Positions 27,109 through 35,739 of a stretch of 60,891 bases of DNA are shown in pieces. This stretch comes from Desulfoscipio geothermicus (GTDB lineage: Bacteria; Bacillota; Desulfotomaculia; Desulfotomaculales; Desulfallaceae): NCBI GenBank assembly GCA_016841905.1, contig JAENYF010000015.1, positions 1-60,891 of the forward strand, written 5' to 3'. Under the pieces are notes generated by a model, which searched no databases, was not told where the DNA came from, and saw nothing but the letters and a program-made list of their open reading frames with translations. Made by a program: the position numbers and the translations under genes. The stretch's first letter is position 1; each line of letters starts with the position of its first letter.

Positions 27109-28256
27109 TGAAGGTTGCTGTTATTCATGACTGGCTGGTCACCTATGCTGGTGCCGAAAAAGTTTTGGAACAATTATTATTACTATACCCGGAGGCTGAT
27201 TTGTACAGTGTGGTAGATTTTTTGCCTGCAGGCCAACGGGGGTTTATTCAGAATAAATCGGTTACGACAACATTTGTTCAAAACATGCCTTTAGCCAAAA
27301 AAAAATACCGTCAGTATCTCCCTCTAATGCCGCTTGCTATTGAACAGTTGGATCTGTCGGGGTATGATTTAATCATCTCCAGTTCACATGCAGTGGCAAA
27401 AGGTGTGTTAACAGGACCGGGGCAATTACATGTTTCGTATGTTCATTCACCAATTCGTTATGCCTGGGATTTGCAGCATCAGTATCTCAAAGAGTCAGGG
27501 TTAGACATAGGCCTTAAAGGACTGGCAGCGAGGTGGATGCTGCATAAAATACGGTTATGGGATTATCGTACAGCTAATGGTGTGGATGCATTTATAGCCA
27601 ATTCCCAGTTTATTTCTCAGCGCATCTGGAAGGTTTACCGGCGTAAGTCCGTGGTTATTTACCCGCCAGTAGAAGTTGATTTCTTTACCCCAAGACAAGA
27701 GAAAGAAGATTTTTATCTTACCGCTTCACGCATGGTACCCTATAAAAGGATTGATTTAATTGTGGAAGCTTTTACTCGAATGCCTGATAAAAAACTAGTG
27801 GTAATTGGCTATGGTCCTGATTTTGAGAAAATAAAGAGAAAAGCCGGGCCTAATATAATATTACTGGGTTTTCAACCCCATGAAGTATTAAAAGATTATT
27901 TGCAAAGAGCTCGTGCCTTTGTTTTTGCAGCACTAGAAGACTTTGGGATAATAACCGTAGAAGCGCAAGCTTGTGGGACACCTGTAATTGCATTCGGTAA
28001 AGGAGGCTCACTAGAAACAATTTGTAATTTGGACACTATAACACCAACCGGGGTATTCTTCTTTGAACAGGATGTTGCATCTTTAGTAGAAGCGGTAAAG
28101 CTTTTTGAACTTGAAGAAATCAATATATCCACGCAAAACTGTCGGAATAATGCACTGCGTTTTTCACCAGAGCGATTTAGAATTGATATAAATGAATACA
28201 TTGCAGAACAATGCCAATTATGGGTTGCAAGAACTAGCTTAAGTGGAAAGATTTAA
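27108..28256 (+). CDS. GT4 family glycosyltransferase, WbaZ-like
   Basis: A 382-residue GT-B enzyme of the group that includes mannosyltransferases of the WbaZ type. Marks are VIHDWLVTYAGAEKVLEQL at the N-terminus, SYVHSPIRYAWDL, YLTASRMVPYKRIDLIVEAF and the donor-site segment AALEDFGIITVEAQACGTP. It lies directly before manC and manB, so GDP-mannose is the likely donor, which is an inference from context. Confidence 0.88.
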   Translation: MKVAVIHDWLVTYAGAEKVLEQLLLLYPEADLYSVVDFLPAGQRGFIQNKSVTTTFVQNMPLAKKKYRQYLPLMPLAIEQLDLSGYDLIISSSHAVAKGVLTGPGQLHVSYVHSPIRYAWDLQHQYLKESGLDIGLKGLAARWMLHKIRLWDYRTANGVDAFIANSQFISQRIWKVYRRKSVVIYPPVEVDFFTPRQEKEDFYLTASRMVPYKRIDLIVEAFTRMPDKKLVVIGYGPDFEKIKRKAGPNIILLGFQPHEVLKDYLQRARAFVFAALEDFGIITVEAQACGTPVIAFGKGGSLETICNLDTITPTGVFFFEQDVASLVEAVKLFELEEINISTQNCRNNALRFSPERFRIDINEYIAEQCQLWVARTSLSGKI

Positions 28257-28278
28257 TTTGTGTATTGGGGGATAAAAC

Positions 28279-29709
28279 ATGAAAGCTGTTATACTAGCCG
28301 GAGGCAGCGGAACCAGATTATGGCCGTTAAGCAGAAGCAACTACCCTAAGCAATTTTTAAAGCTAAAAAGCATGGATAAGTCAATATTTCAACTGTCTTT
28401 TGAAAGATGCCTTAAATTGACTGGTTTGTCCCAAATATACATAGTCACTAACATAAATTATAAATTTTTAGTATTAGGACAAATTGAAGAGCTCGGTTAC
28501 AAATTTAATGAAGAGCTGATCCTTGTTGAGCCGTCAGGTAAAAATACCCTGCCGGCAATTTGTTATGCCGTTAAGGAGATTAAAAAACAAGGTAACGATA
28601 TAGCGGTGGTCTTGCCATCCGACCATTTGATTGCAGAAGATGAAAAGTTCATTCAAACTATCATGAAGGGTGAACAAATGGCCGGGGAATATATCATAAC
28701 TTTTGGCATGCAGCCGGACAAGCCACATACGGGTTACGGCTATATCAAGCCAGCTAGACCTTTGGAGCAAGGTTATCAAGTTGCAGAATTCAAGGAAAAA
28801 CCGGATTATAACACTGCGGTGAGGTATCTTAAAGAAGGTTATTTGTGGAATAGCGGAATGTTTATGTTTAGAACAGATATTTTTGCAGAAGAAGTAAAGC
28901 GATATAATTACGAAGTTTATGAAGCATTTAACTTAACCGTTATCGGAGAAATATATGATAAAACGCCCAGCATATCTATAGATTACGGTTTAATGGAAAA
29001 GTCAAGCCGGGTAGCGGTCATCCCTTTAAACATTAAGTGGAGGGACCTGGGTAGTTTCGATACCTTTTATGATGAATTTACTAGCGATGAAAGAGGCAAT
29101 ATCACTTTTAACGGAGATATATTAATTGATGCTGCAAATAATCTTTTATATACAAGTAATGATAAATCTGTAGCGTTAATTGGGGTTAATGATTTAATTG
29201 TGGTTGATCAAAGAGATGCTTTGTTAATATGCAAAAAAGATCAGTCCCAAAAAGTTAAAGATGTTGTGGAACAATTAAAAGCGGCTAATAATCCTAGGGC
29301 GGATTATCATCTGACCACTTACAGACCGTGGGGTTCTTATACTGTTTTGGAAGAAGGGTTGTTTTATAAAATTAAACGCATTACTGTTTTGCCCGGGAAA
29401 AAGTTGAGCTACCAACTGCACTACCATCGCAGTGAACACTGGATCGTGGTTAAAGGTACGGCCAGAGTTAAAGTGGAAAGCGTAGAAACTTTCGTGCGCA
29501 GTGGTGAGAGCACGTTTGTGAAAACTGGGCTCAAGCACCGACTGGAGAATCCAGGTAAGGTGTTGCTAGAGGTAATAGAGGTTCAATTGGGCGAATACTT
29601 AGAGGAAGACGATATTGTACGTTTTGATGATGATTTTGGCAGGTCAGATGCGCAGATTGATTCCATGTTGCACTCAAGCTATAAAGAAATTGCTACCGCA
29701 AAAGATTGA
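28279..29709 (+). CDS. manC: mannose-1-phosphate guanylyltransferase / mannose-6-phosphate isomerase
   Basis: A 476-residue bifunctional enzyme of full family length. The nucleotidyltransferase domain (about 1-340) has GGSGTRLWPLSRSNYPKQF and the sugar-binding WNSGMFMF. The C-terminal cupin domain (about 350-465) has RPWGSYTVLEEG and LHYHRSEHWIVVKG, the latter holding the metal-binding histidines of type II PMI. It makes GDP-mannose from mannose-1-phosphate and can interconvert fructose- and mannose-6-phosphate. It is followed by the matching phosphomannomutase gene. Confidence 0.93.
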   Translation: MKAVILAGGSGTRLWPLSRSNYPKQFLKLKSMDKSIFQLSFERCLKLTGLSQIYIVTNINYKFLVLGQIEELGYKFNEELILVEPSGKNTLPAICYAVKEIKKQGNDIAVVLPSDHLIAEDEKFIQTIMKGEQMAGEYIITFGMQPDKPHTGYGYIKPARPLEQGYQVAEFKEKPDYNTAVRYLKEGYLWNSGMFMFRTDIFAEEVKRYNYEVYEAFNLTVIGEIYDKTPSISIDYGLMEKSSRVAVIPLNIKWRDLGSFDTFYDEFTSDERGNITFNGDILIDAANNLLYTSNDKSVALIGVNDLIVVDQRDALLICKKDQSQKVKDVVEQLKAANNPRADYHLTTYRPWGSYTVLEEGLFYKIKRITVLPGKKLSYQLHYHRSEHWIVVKGTARVKVESVETFVRSGESTFVKTGLKHRLENPGKVLLEVIEVQLGEYLEEDDIVRFDDDFGRSDAQIDSMLHSSYKEIATAKD

Positions 29710-29744
29710 AGACTAATGAATAATTATTACATGGAGTGATTTGG

Positions 29745-31112
29745 ATGGGCAGTGCTTTTAAGGCGTACGACGTTCGGGGCAAGGTTCCGGAAGAATTAAA
29801 TGAAGAAACAGCATATCGCATAGGGCGAGCTTATGTTGAGCTCTTTAAAACTAAAAAAGTGGCGGTGGGGTATGATGTGCGCACATCTAGCCAACCTCTT
29901 GTCAATTCGCTTGTCAAAGGCTTATTAGAAAGCGGTTGTGATGCTATTGATATTGGTCTTTGTGGTACTGAGCAAATCTATTTTGCAACATTCCACCTGG
30001 AACTCGACGGTGGCATTATGGTTACGGCCAGTCATAATCCGCAGGACTATAACGGTATGAAATTGGTTCGCTCCGGCGCCAGGCCAATCAGTGGGGATAG
30101 CGGGTTACGTGAACTGGAGGAAAAAGTGATTAGTGGTACCTATGCGTCAAGCCCCGATGCCAATACCAGTTTTGGTAATCATATTCACCAGGATATTAAG
30201 GCTGAATATGTGCAGCACCTTTTATCATATTTGGACCCATCCATTCTTCGCTCTTTCAAAGTGGTAGTGAATGCTGGAAATGGTTGTGCCGGGCCGGTAA
30301 TTGATTTATTGGAAAAATACCTGCCTTTTCAATTTATTAAAATCAATCATACACCCGATGGCACATTTCCCAATGGTATTCCCAACCCCCTATTGCCTGA
30401 AAACCGGGAAGTAACGGCAAAGGCGGTAAGGGAAGCGGGAGCGGATGTTGGTATTGCTTGGGATGGTGATTTTGACCGGTGTTTTTTCTTTGATGAACAG
30501 GGTAATTTTATTGAAGGTTATTACATAGTTGGTTTGTTAGCTAAAGTTTTTTTACAATGTTATGCTGGGTGTAAGATCATATGCGATCCTCGGTTAACCT
30601 GGAATACCCTGGAGTTAGTGCGTGAAGCCGGCGGCATACCTGTGCTTTGCAAAACAGGGCATGCTTTTATTAAGGAACGTATGCGCTCGGAGGATGCACT
30701 TTACGGTGGGGAGATGTCGGCACACCATTATTTCAGAGATTTTGCTTATTGTGACAGCGGTATGATTCCCTGGTTGTTGGTTCTGGAAATGATGAGCAGA
30801 GAGGGAAAGCATTTATCAGAGTTAATTCAGGGAAGAATGAAGCGTTTTCCGGTCAGTGGAGAAATTAACCGCGTGGTAGCACAACCAAAAGAAGTTATGC
30901 AATGTGTAGAACAAAAGTATGCTATGGGGAAACCAATTATTGATCGAACAGATGGGTTGAGTATGGAATTTGATACATGGCGTTTTAACTTGCGTATGTC
31001 TAATACGGAGCCTTTGTTAAGATTGAATGTCGAATCGAAGGGTGATTTTAATCGCCTTAAACAAAAAACAAATGAACTCCTTACATTTATTGATTCTGTA
31101 TCTAAGCATTGA
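29745..31112 (+). CDS. manB: phosphomannomutase / phosphoglucomutase
   Basis: A 455-residue alpha-D-phosphohexomutase. ATG 29745 is preferred to the in-frame GTG 29736, since GGAGTG (29733-29738) overlaps the latter. The active-site serine loop [11 protein letters not shown], metal loop DGDFDR and the C-terminal phosphate-binding loop [11 protein letters not shown] are all present. It turns mannose-6-phosphate into mannose-1-phosphate for the ManC enzyme encoded upstream. A second, different phosphohexomutase is encoded at 50143. Confidence 0.92.
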   Translation: MGSAFKAYDVRGKVPEELNEETAYRIGRAYVELFKTKKVAVGYDVRTSSQPLVNSLVKGLLESGCDAIDIGLCGTEQIYFATFHLELDGGIMVTASHNPQDYNGMKLVRSGARPISGDSGLRELEEKVISGTYASSPDANTSFGNHIHQDIKAEYVQHLLSYLDPSILRSFKVVVNAGNGCAGPVIDLLEKYLPFQFIKINHTPDGTFPNGIPNPLLPENREVTAKAVREAGADVGIAWDGDFDRCFFFDEQGNFIEGYYIVGLLAKVFLQCYAGCKIICDPRLTWNTLELVREAGGIPVLCKTGHAFIKERMRSEDALYGGEMSAHHYFRDFAYCDSGMIPWLLVLEMMSREGKHLSELIQGRMKRFPVSGEINRVVAQPKEVMQCVEQKYAMGKPIIDRTDGLSMEFDTWRFNLRMSNTEPLLRLNVESKGDFNRLKQKTNELLTFIDSVSKH

Positions 31113-31174
31113 TTCGATTATTATTGTGTCTTTGCCCGTCCTGTCGAAGTTAGGAAATCATTGAGGATGCCCGA

Positions 31175-31212
31175 GGATTTTCTGGAAGGCCTAGCTGGCT
31201 TCCATAAAATCC
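31175..31212. terminator. bidirectional terminator between manB and the protease gene
   Basis: GGATTTT-c-TGGAAG (31175-31188) pairs with CTTCCA-t-AAAATCC (31199-31212), with one mismatch. The flanking genes converge here, so it can serve both. A second small hairpin, GAGGG-CAAT-CCCTC, lies at 31218-31231. Confidence 0.65.
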
Positions 31213-31258
31213 CTAAAGAGGGCAATCCCTCACTAAGATAATACATTTAATTTATAAT

Positions 31259-33577
31259 TTAACTTTCAACACTCAATATAATGTTCACTACCTTTACCAC
31301 ATCTAATATGTTAATCTCCCCGTCATCACACAAATTGGCGCAATAAAACTGCCTGGGTGTTGGTTCTAGATGACCAAGAACAATATCTACTAGCACAACA
31401 ACATCCAATATGTTGACAAACGTATCGCCGTTAACGTCTCCCTTGAGCAGGTCCGTGCTAGCGTTGAAATTCAGCGCAGAGGAGTTCTCGCTACTGAAAG
31501 AAAAATCAACCGGATTAAAAGTATAGCTTTGTTTAGTCGGCGTCACTTTATAAATTGAGTCAGGCGCAAAGCCGCTCTGGCTCCAGTTGCCGTCCGAATC
31601 AGTATAAACATCACCAGGCATATTATCATCTGTAGTGCCATCGGAGTAAGCAAAACTCATTTTTACTCCGCCAAGGCCGTTTGCTATAGGTTCCGGCGTT
31701 TCGTTTGACCTGGTTAGGCTTAGGCTATAGTTACCAATTGCTTCGGGAAGTGCTGAACCAGCACTTATTACATATAGGCCAGGCTCTAGAGATTTATAGC
31801 CGATAACAGGTATGCGTGAATTGGTGTTGCCGTTTTCATAATCAATATCGTCATTATATTCCAGCGTCTCCAAGGTGCTATCTTCATTAACTTTGAACAA
31901 ATCCAGCCAAGTATCTAATTCCGATGAATTCATGGCCACGGCTATTTCCGTTGTGGAACTCAATTCAAAGTAATAAAAATCGCAATAATAGATGGAATCA
32001 TATTCATCCAAATATTGGTCGGTCGACGACAATGCACCGTTTATTGTGCTGCCAACTTCTATAGGTTGGGCAGTTATGGTTGCATTGACAATTGCGTTAT
32101 GTAAACTATTAGAAATTCCGCGTCTGGTAATGGATTTTTGGGTTAAGTTTGTCTGGCTGTCACTTGCTGTTACCTTACCGGATACTTCGTAGTCAATAGG
32201 ACCGCTGCCCGGGTAGATCCATTGTATACCGGCTGCATCAGCCGGGTGCAAAGTTCGCTTGGTCTCACCCGTAGAACCATAACCATACATTACTTTTTGC
32301 GTGTCCTGAGGATAGTTCGGTTCATTACCGTATAAATCTCTTAGATTTAACCAGTGGCCCATTTCATGTAGCAGGATAGTTTGCACATCAAAGGCATTAG
32401 ATGGAGTTGTTGTTGCAAAGCTCCAGTTAAACGTATCATTAAATTTTATATCGCATTCTACTAATGCACCAGTGGCGGTACTGCTCCACATGCTGGCCTG
32501 TGCTAGAACCCCCTGAGAAAGGCCGGTGCCCCACATTACCTCATTGTTATAGTTACGGCCAGTATTGGTTGCAGAAGTTGTTCCTGCATAATTAAGCGTA
32601 AAATCCTTATTTGGAACGTTACTCCAAACGGCAGCAGCATTTGCTACAGCTACTTCTTCGCCTGAACAGTCACTGGTATTAGGGTTTACTTGATAATTGA
32701 CTATCGGGTTCTCACCGGGCCAATATAAGCCTCCGTAACTAAAGGTAACAGTAAAAGGATATTTGTTGCTGCTAACTCCGGATGATGTTTGTACGGTTAC
32801 AGGGCCGCTGCAGGCAGACCCAGGGTAGCCATTAACAGTTCCAATAGGAACTTTAGCTGTTATTTGAGTATCTGACCAGTTGACCACAGAATTAAAATCT
32901 ACTGAGGATCCTTGATAATAAAACATTACCTTACCGACTGTCTCGCCAAACCCGAAGCCATTAATGGTAACAATATTATCCGTTCCGGCTGAAGCTGTGC
33001 TGGGGGTAATGCTAGTTATATTTGGCCCTCCCGTGGCATTTTGCACCTCCACGCCGGCATTGAATTCATTAAACTTAAGGGTCTGTACTTGCTCGCCTTT
33101 GATCGCTTTACTTAATAACTGCTTAAATTCTTCTCTTGGGAAATGGCCCACTTTGCCATTTTTTATATTAAATTTACCTTGCCTTTGACCATGAACACTG
33201 TATATGGAATTGTTTTCTTTGGTGAGAAATAATATTACTTCTTCGTTCTTGCTAAACGCCGGTGTGTCGCTGACCCATTCTGTTATATCATCCACTGCTC
33301 CTCCGGGGACGGTTACGGTTATTTGTTGTTCAGCGCTACCTTTTAGATATTCGCGGGCAGATATTTTTACATTGGTTAGTATGTGAGTATGTTCAGCATT
33401 CCACTGACAAGCTGTATCAGTTACTGTCCCATCGATAATTGAGTCTGCCCCGGTAGAAAGCTCGTTGAGGCTCATTTCTACCATTTGAGCCTGGGCAATA
33501 CCGGTAGTTGATAGGAGCAGCATACTGGTAGTTACCATGAAAATAAAAAGCCTTCTAAAATACCCCTTGACTTTCAA
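31259..33577 (-). CDS. secreted matrixin-like metalloprotease with TIG, PPC-like and dockerin domains
   Basis: A 772-residue exported protein, TTG start at 33577 with AAGGAGG ten bases upstream. Order: signal peptide (about 1-30); an N-terminal domain (about 35-165) often seen before matrixins; an IPT/TIG domain (about 185-280); a zinc metalloprotease domain (about 285-460) with LLHEMGHWLNLRD and the downstream VMYGYG turn; a linker; a PPC-like beta domain (about 505-630); and a C-terminal type I dockerin with two calcium loops (DVNGDTFVNILD and CDDGEINILD). The third zinc ligand position holds Asp, not the His usual in matrixins. No cohesin gene is in the window. It stands alone on the minus strand. 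Confidence 0.85.
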   Translation of the reverse strand: MKVKGYFRRLFIFMVTTSMLLLSTTGIAQAQMVEMSLNELSTGADSIIDGTVTDTACQWNAEHTHILTNVKISAREYLKGSAEQQITVTVPGGAVDDITEWVSDTPAFSKNEEVILFLTKENNSIYSVHGQRQGKFNIKNGKVGHFPREEFKQLLSKAIKGEQVQTLKFNEFNAGVEVQNATGGPNITSITPSTASAGTDNIVTINGFGFGETVGKVMFYYQGSSVDFNSVVNWSDTQITAKVPIGTVNGYPGSACSGPVTVQTSSGVSSNKYPFTVTFSYGGLYWPGENPIVNYQVNPNTSDCSGEEVAVANAAAVWSNVPNKDFTLNYAGTTSATNTGRNYNNEVMWGTGLSQGVLAQASMWSSTATGALVECDIKFNDTFNWSFATTTPSNAFDVQTILLHEMGHWLNLRDLYGNEPNYPQDTQKVMYGYGSTGETKRTLHPADAAGIQWIYPGSGPIDYEVSGKVTASDSQTNLTQKSITRRGISNSLHNAIVNATITAQPIEVGSTINGALSSTDQYLDEYDSIYYCDFYYFELSSTTEIAVAMNSSELDTWLDLFKVNEDSTLETLEYNDDIDYENGNTNSRIPVIGYKSLEPGLYVISAGSALPEAIGNYSLSLTRSNETPEPIANGLGGVKMSFAYSDGTTDDNMPGDVYTDSDGNWSQSGFAPDSIYKVTPTKQSYTFNPVDFSFSSENSSALNFNASTDLLKGDVNGDTFVNILDVVVLVDIVLGHLEPTPRQFYCANLCDDGEINILDVVKVVNIILSVES

Positions 33578-33807
33578 TGCTTACAATCCTCCTTCTGTAT
33601 TTTTGCGTACGGTTGGATCTGGGATAATATACTATTCTTCTAAAGAGCAACCATTCCTGCCGTTTTTCTGCCTATTACTTAATGTTTCCTTTTCAAAATT
33701 TACCCTCATAGTATCAAGCTGTTAAGAATTTGTGCCTGTGAAGGAACAACTTAGGAGGTTCATGCGTCAAATAATTAAACAATAAAAGTTATTAGGAGGG
33801 ATTGGTC

Positions 33808-34869
33808 TTGAAAAAAAGATTGGTGTTACTGGTTATGGCAGCTTTTATGCTGTTGATTTTTGGCAGTATGGCGGAAGCAACGGTGGCCAACAAGCAGATT
33901 CTGGTTAACTATAATAATGTGAAGATTGTAACTAATGGCAAGGCGGTTAGTTTAACAGCAGCCCAGGAACCTTTCTTGCTGAACGGGGTCACCTATGTGC
34001 CGCTGCGCGTGGCTGGCCAAGCTTTGAATAGTGTGGTGAACTGGGATTCCGCAACAAAAACTGTTTATATCACCGGTAACGGTACCTCTGCTAGTAACAG
34101 CCAGTTGCTAGCCCAATTGGCGGAAAAGAATCAGGAAATTGCCAAATTGAAGGCGCAAGTCGCCAGTTTAGAGGCAAAATTAGACGATGACAATGATTAT
34201 AATGGTGATGACGATGAAGATTATGATTTAGATGACATTGAAGAAAACTTAATGGATGATTACGGTGACCTGGAGGATGTATACATTGATCAATTCACGC
34301 TTAAAGGCAACAGCGATTTTTTGAAGGTTGAAGTCGATGTTGATCTGGACGATTATAAAGATGAGTGGAAAGAATTATCTGAGCGGGATATTGAAGATTG
34401 GTTGGAAGAAGTGGTGGAATATATCCAGGATGAGCTGGACGACGATACTGTAGTTGACGGTGTAATATACAGCACGGATGAAGAAAAACTGGTGGAATTC
34501 TATAAAAAAGGCAAGAAACAGCTGGATGTAGATGTCATCAATGACTACAAAGGCGAAAATGCCTCGGAGGTGGAAGATAGCCTGCTGGGTGATAGATATG
34601 CAATAGATGACTTGAAATTTTCGATAGGTGATATCGAATACGATGAGGATGATGAAATAGTGATCGTGAATTTTGAAGCTGAGGTAGATGATTTTGGGGA
34701 ATTATGGGATGATCTGAGCAGGAGCACTATTGAAGATGCCGTGGCTGATATTGGTGAGGATATCGCTAATGAATTTGAAGATGAAGATGTTCCAGTTGAA
34801 GCTGTGCGGATGTTTTTCTACGATGAAGACGACGATAGACTGGGTGGTTATCGATATAATGTAAATTAA
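33808..34869 (+). CDS. exported copper-amine-oxidase-N domain protein with acidic tandem repeat
   Basis: A 353-residue exported protein. TTG 33808 is chosen because AGGAGGG (33794-33800) is seven bases away; TTG 33802 is too close. A signal peptide (about 1-25) is followed by a Cu_amine_oxidN1-type domain (PF07833; YVPLRVAGQALNSVVNWD), a short coiled coil (LAEKNQEIAKLKAQVASLEA), a run of Asp/Glu, and two diverged tandem copies of a roughly 95-residue acidic domain (starting near EENLMDDYGDLEDV and EDSLLGDRYAIDDL). The N-terminal domain is a wall-associated module and not an oxidase. The function of the repeat domain is unknown; its charge suggests cation binding. Confidence 0.82.
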   Translation: MKKRLVLLVMAAFMLLIFGSMAEATVANKQILVNYNNVKIVTNGKAVSLTAAQEPFLLNGVTYVPLRVAGQALNSVVNWDSATKTVYITGNGTSASNSQLLAQLAEKNQEIAKLKAQVASLEAKLDDDNDYNGDDDEDYDLDDIEENLMDDYGDLEDVYIDQFTLKGNSDFLKVEVDVDLDDYKDEWKELSERDIEDWLEEVVEYIQDELDDDTVVDGVIYSTDEEKLVEFYKKGKKQLDVDVINDYKGENASEVEDSLLGDRYAIDDLKFSIGDIEYDEDDEIVIVNFEAEVDDFGELWDDLSRSTIEDAVADIGEDIANEFEDEDVPVEAVRMFFYDEDDDRLGGYRYNVN

Positions 34870-34878
34870 GGAGCACGG

Positions 34879-34911
34879 AACCTCCTGTCGGTTTTCGGCA
34901 GGAGGTTTTTT
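34879..34911 (+). terminator. strong intrinsic terminator
   Basis: AACCTCCTGTCGG (34879-34891) pairs along its whole length, with G-U pairs, with TCGGCAGGAGGTT (34895-34907), and a run of Ts follows. It closes the gene at 33808. Confidence 0.88.
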
Positions 34912-35024
34912 GTTTAACCGTATTCTTATCGGCGTCTACTTCGCCTGTTCAGCTTGTCCAAATGCAGGAAATGCAATTGTACTGTCGAAGTAGGGTACCA
35001 TATATTAAATGATGGAGGTAGGAT

Positions 35025-35504
35025 ATGGTGAGAAATATGAAGACTAAAGCTGTGCTGGTATCCCTGCTGCTCGTCGCAGCGGCCATGATCGGGTATGCAG
35101 GCCTGGCTGCAGCCGACAGCAGAGACCCCGGTTCAATCAGTGATCCCCTGGTCACCAAAAGTTTTGTGGAAAAGTATGTACAGGAATACATAAACAACCT
35201 GGTTCCTCAAGGTGGCTCCGGCTCTTTGGTATGGACGGTAGTGAATCTGGAAGCCGGCCAGGAATTCATTGGTAAGGCTGGGACCGAAATTATTGTGCGC
35301 AGCGGCAGTGCTGTGGTGGTGGATCCCAGCAGCGGCGGTATTCCTGACCTGACGGATGGTAAAAACGTCATGGCTGGCCAGGTGGTGGCCAATAATCACC
35401 TGCTCAGTGTACCCAGGTCCGATGGCCGTGGTATCCAGGCGCAAAAACCGGCTACCATCATGTACCGGGGCTTTGAACCTGAGGCAGCGGCTCTGGTTCA
35501 GTAA
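35025..35504 (+). CDS. small exported protein of unknown function
   Basis: A 159-residue protein with ATG six bases after GGAGG. It has a signal peptide (about 1-31, LLLVAAAMIGYAGLAAADS), a short helix (SFVEKYVQEYINNL), a Gly/Ser linker, and a beta-rich domain (about 69-150; LEAGQEFIGKAGTEIIVRSG). That domain looks like a small exported fold common in Clostridia, but I cannot name a characterised family. It has its own terminator and lies upstream of the DUF5693-type gene. Confidence 0.72.
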   Translation: MVRNMKTKAVLVSLLLVAAAMIGYAGLAAADSRDPGSISDPLVTKSFVEKYVQEYINNLVPQGGSGSLVWTVVNLEAGQEFIGKAGTEIIVRSGSAVVVDPSSGGIPDLTDGKNVMAGQVVANNHLLSVPRSDGRGIQAQKPATIMYRGFEPEAAALVQ

Positions 35505-35516
35505 GCTAAAACTTAA

Positions 35517-35556
35517 AAAAGCACCGGTGCAACTAAGTACAGTGCCCGGTGCTTTT
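35517..35556 (+). terminator. intrinsic terminator
   Basis: AAAAGCACCGG (35517-35527) pairs perfectly with CCGGTGCTTTT (35546-35556), 13 bp after the stop of the small exported gene. Confidence 0.85.
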
Positions 35557-35739
35557 ATGAACAGGGCAGGATTTATAAAGGGGGTCTAAATATTGGCCGG
35601 GCAAATGAGGTGCTCGTGCCCGGGCTTGGGTTGGCCTCTGGCGGTTATAATAAGACATGAACAGTTAAGAAACCATTAAGCCACGGGGCTGCGTATTTGT
35701 TGCTAAGCAATTACGAATCTGCCTTTGGAGGTATTGCAT

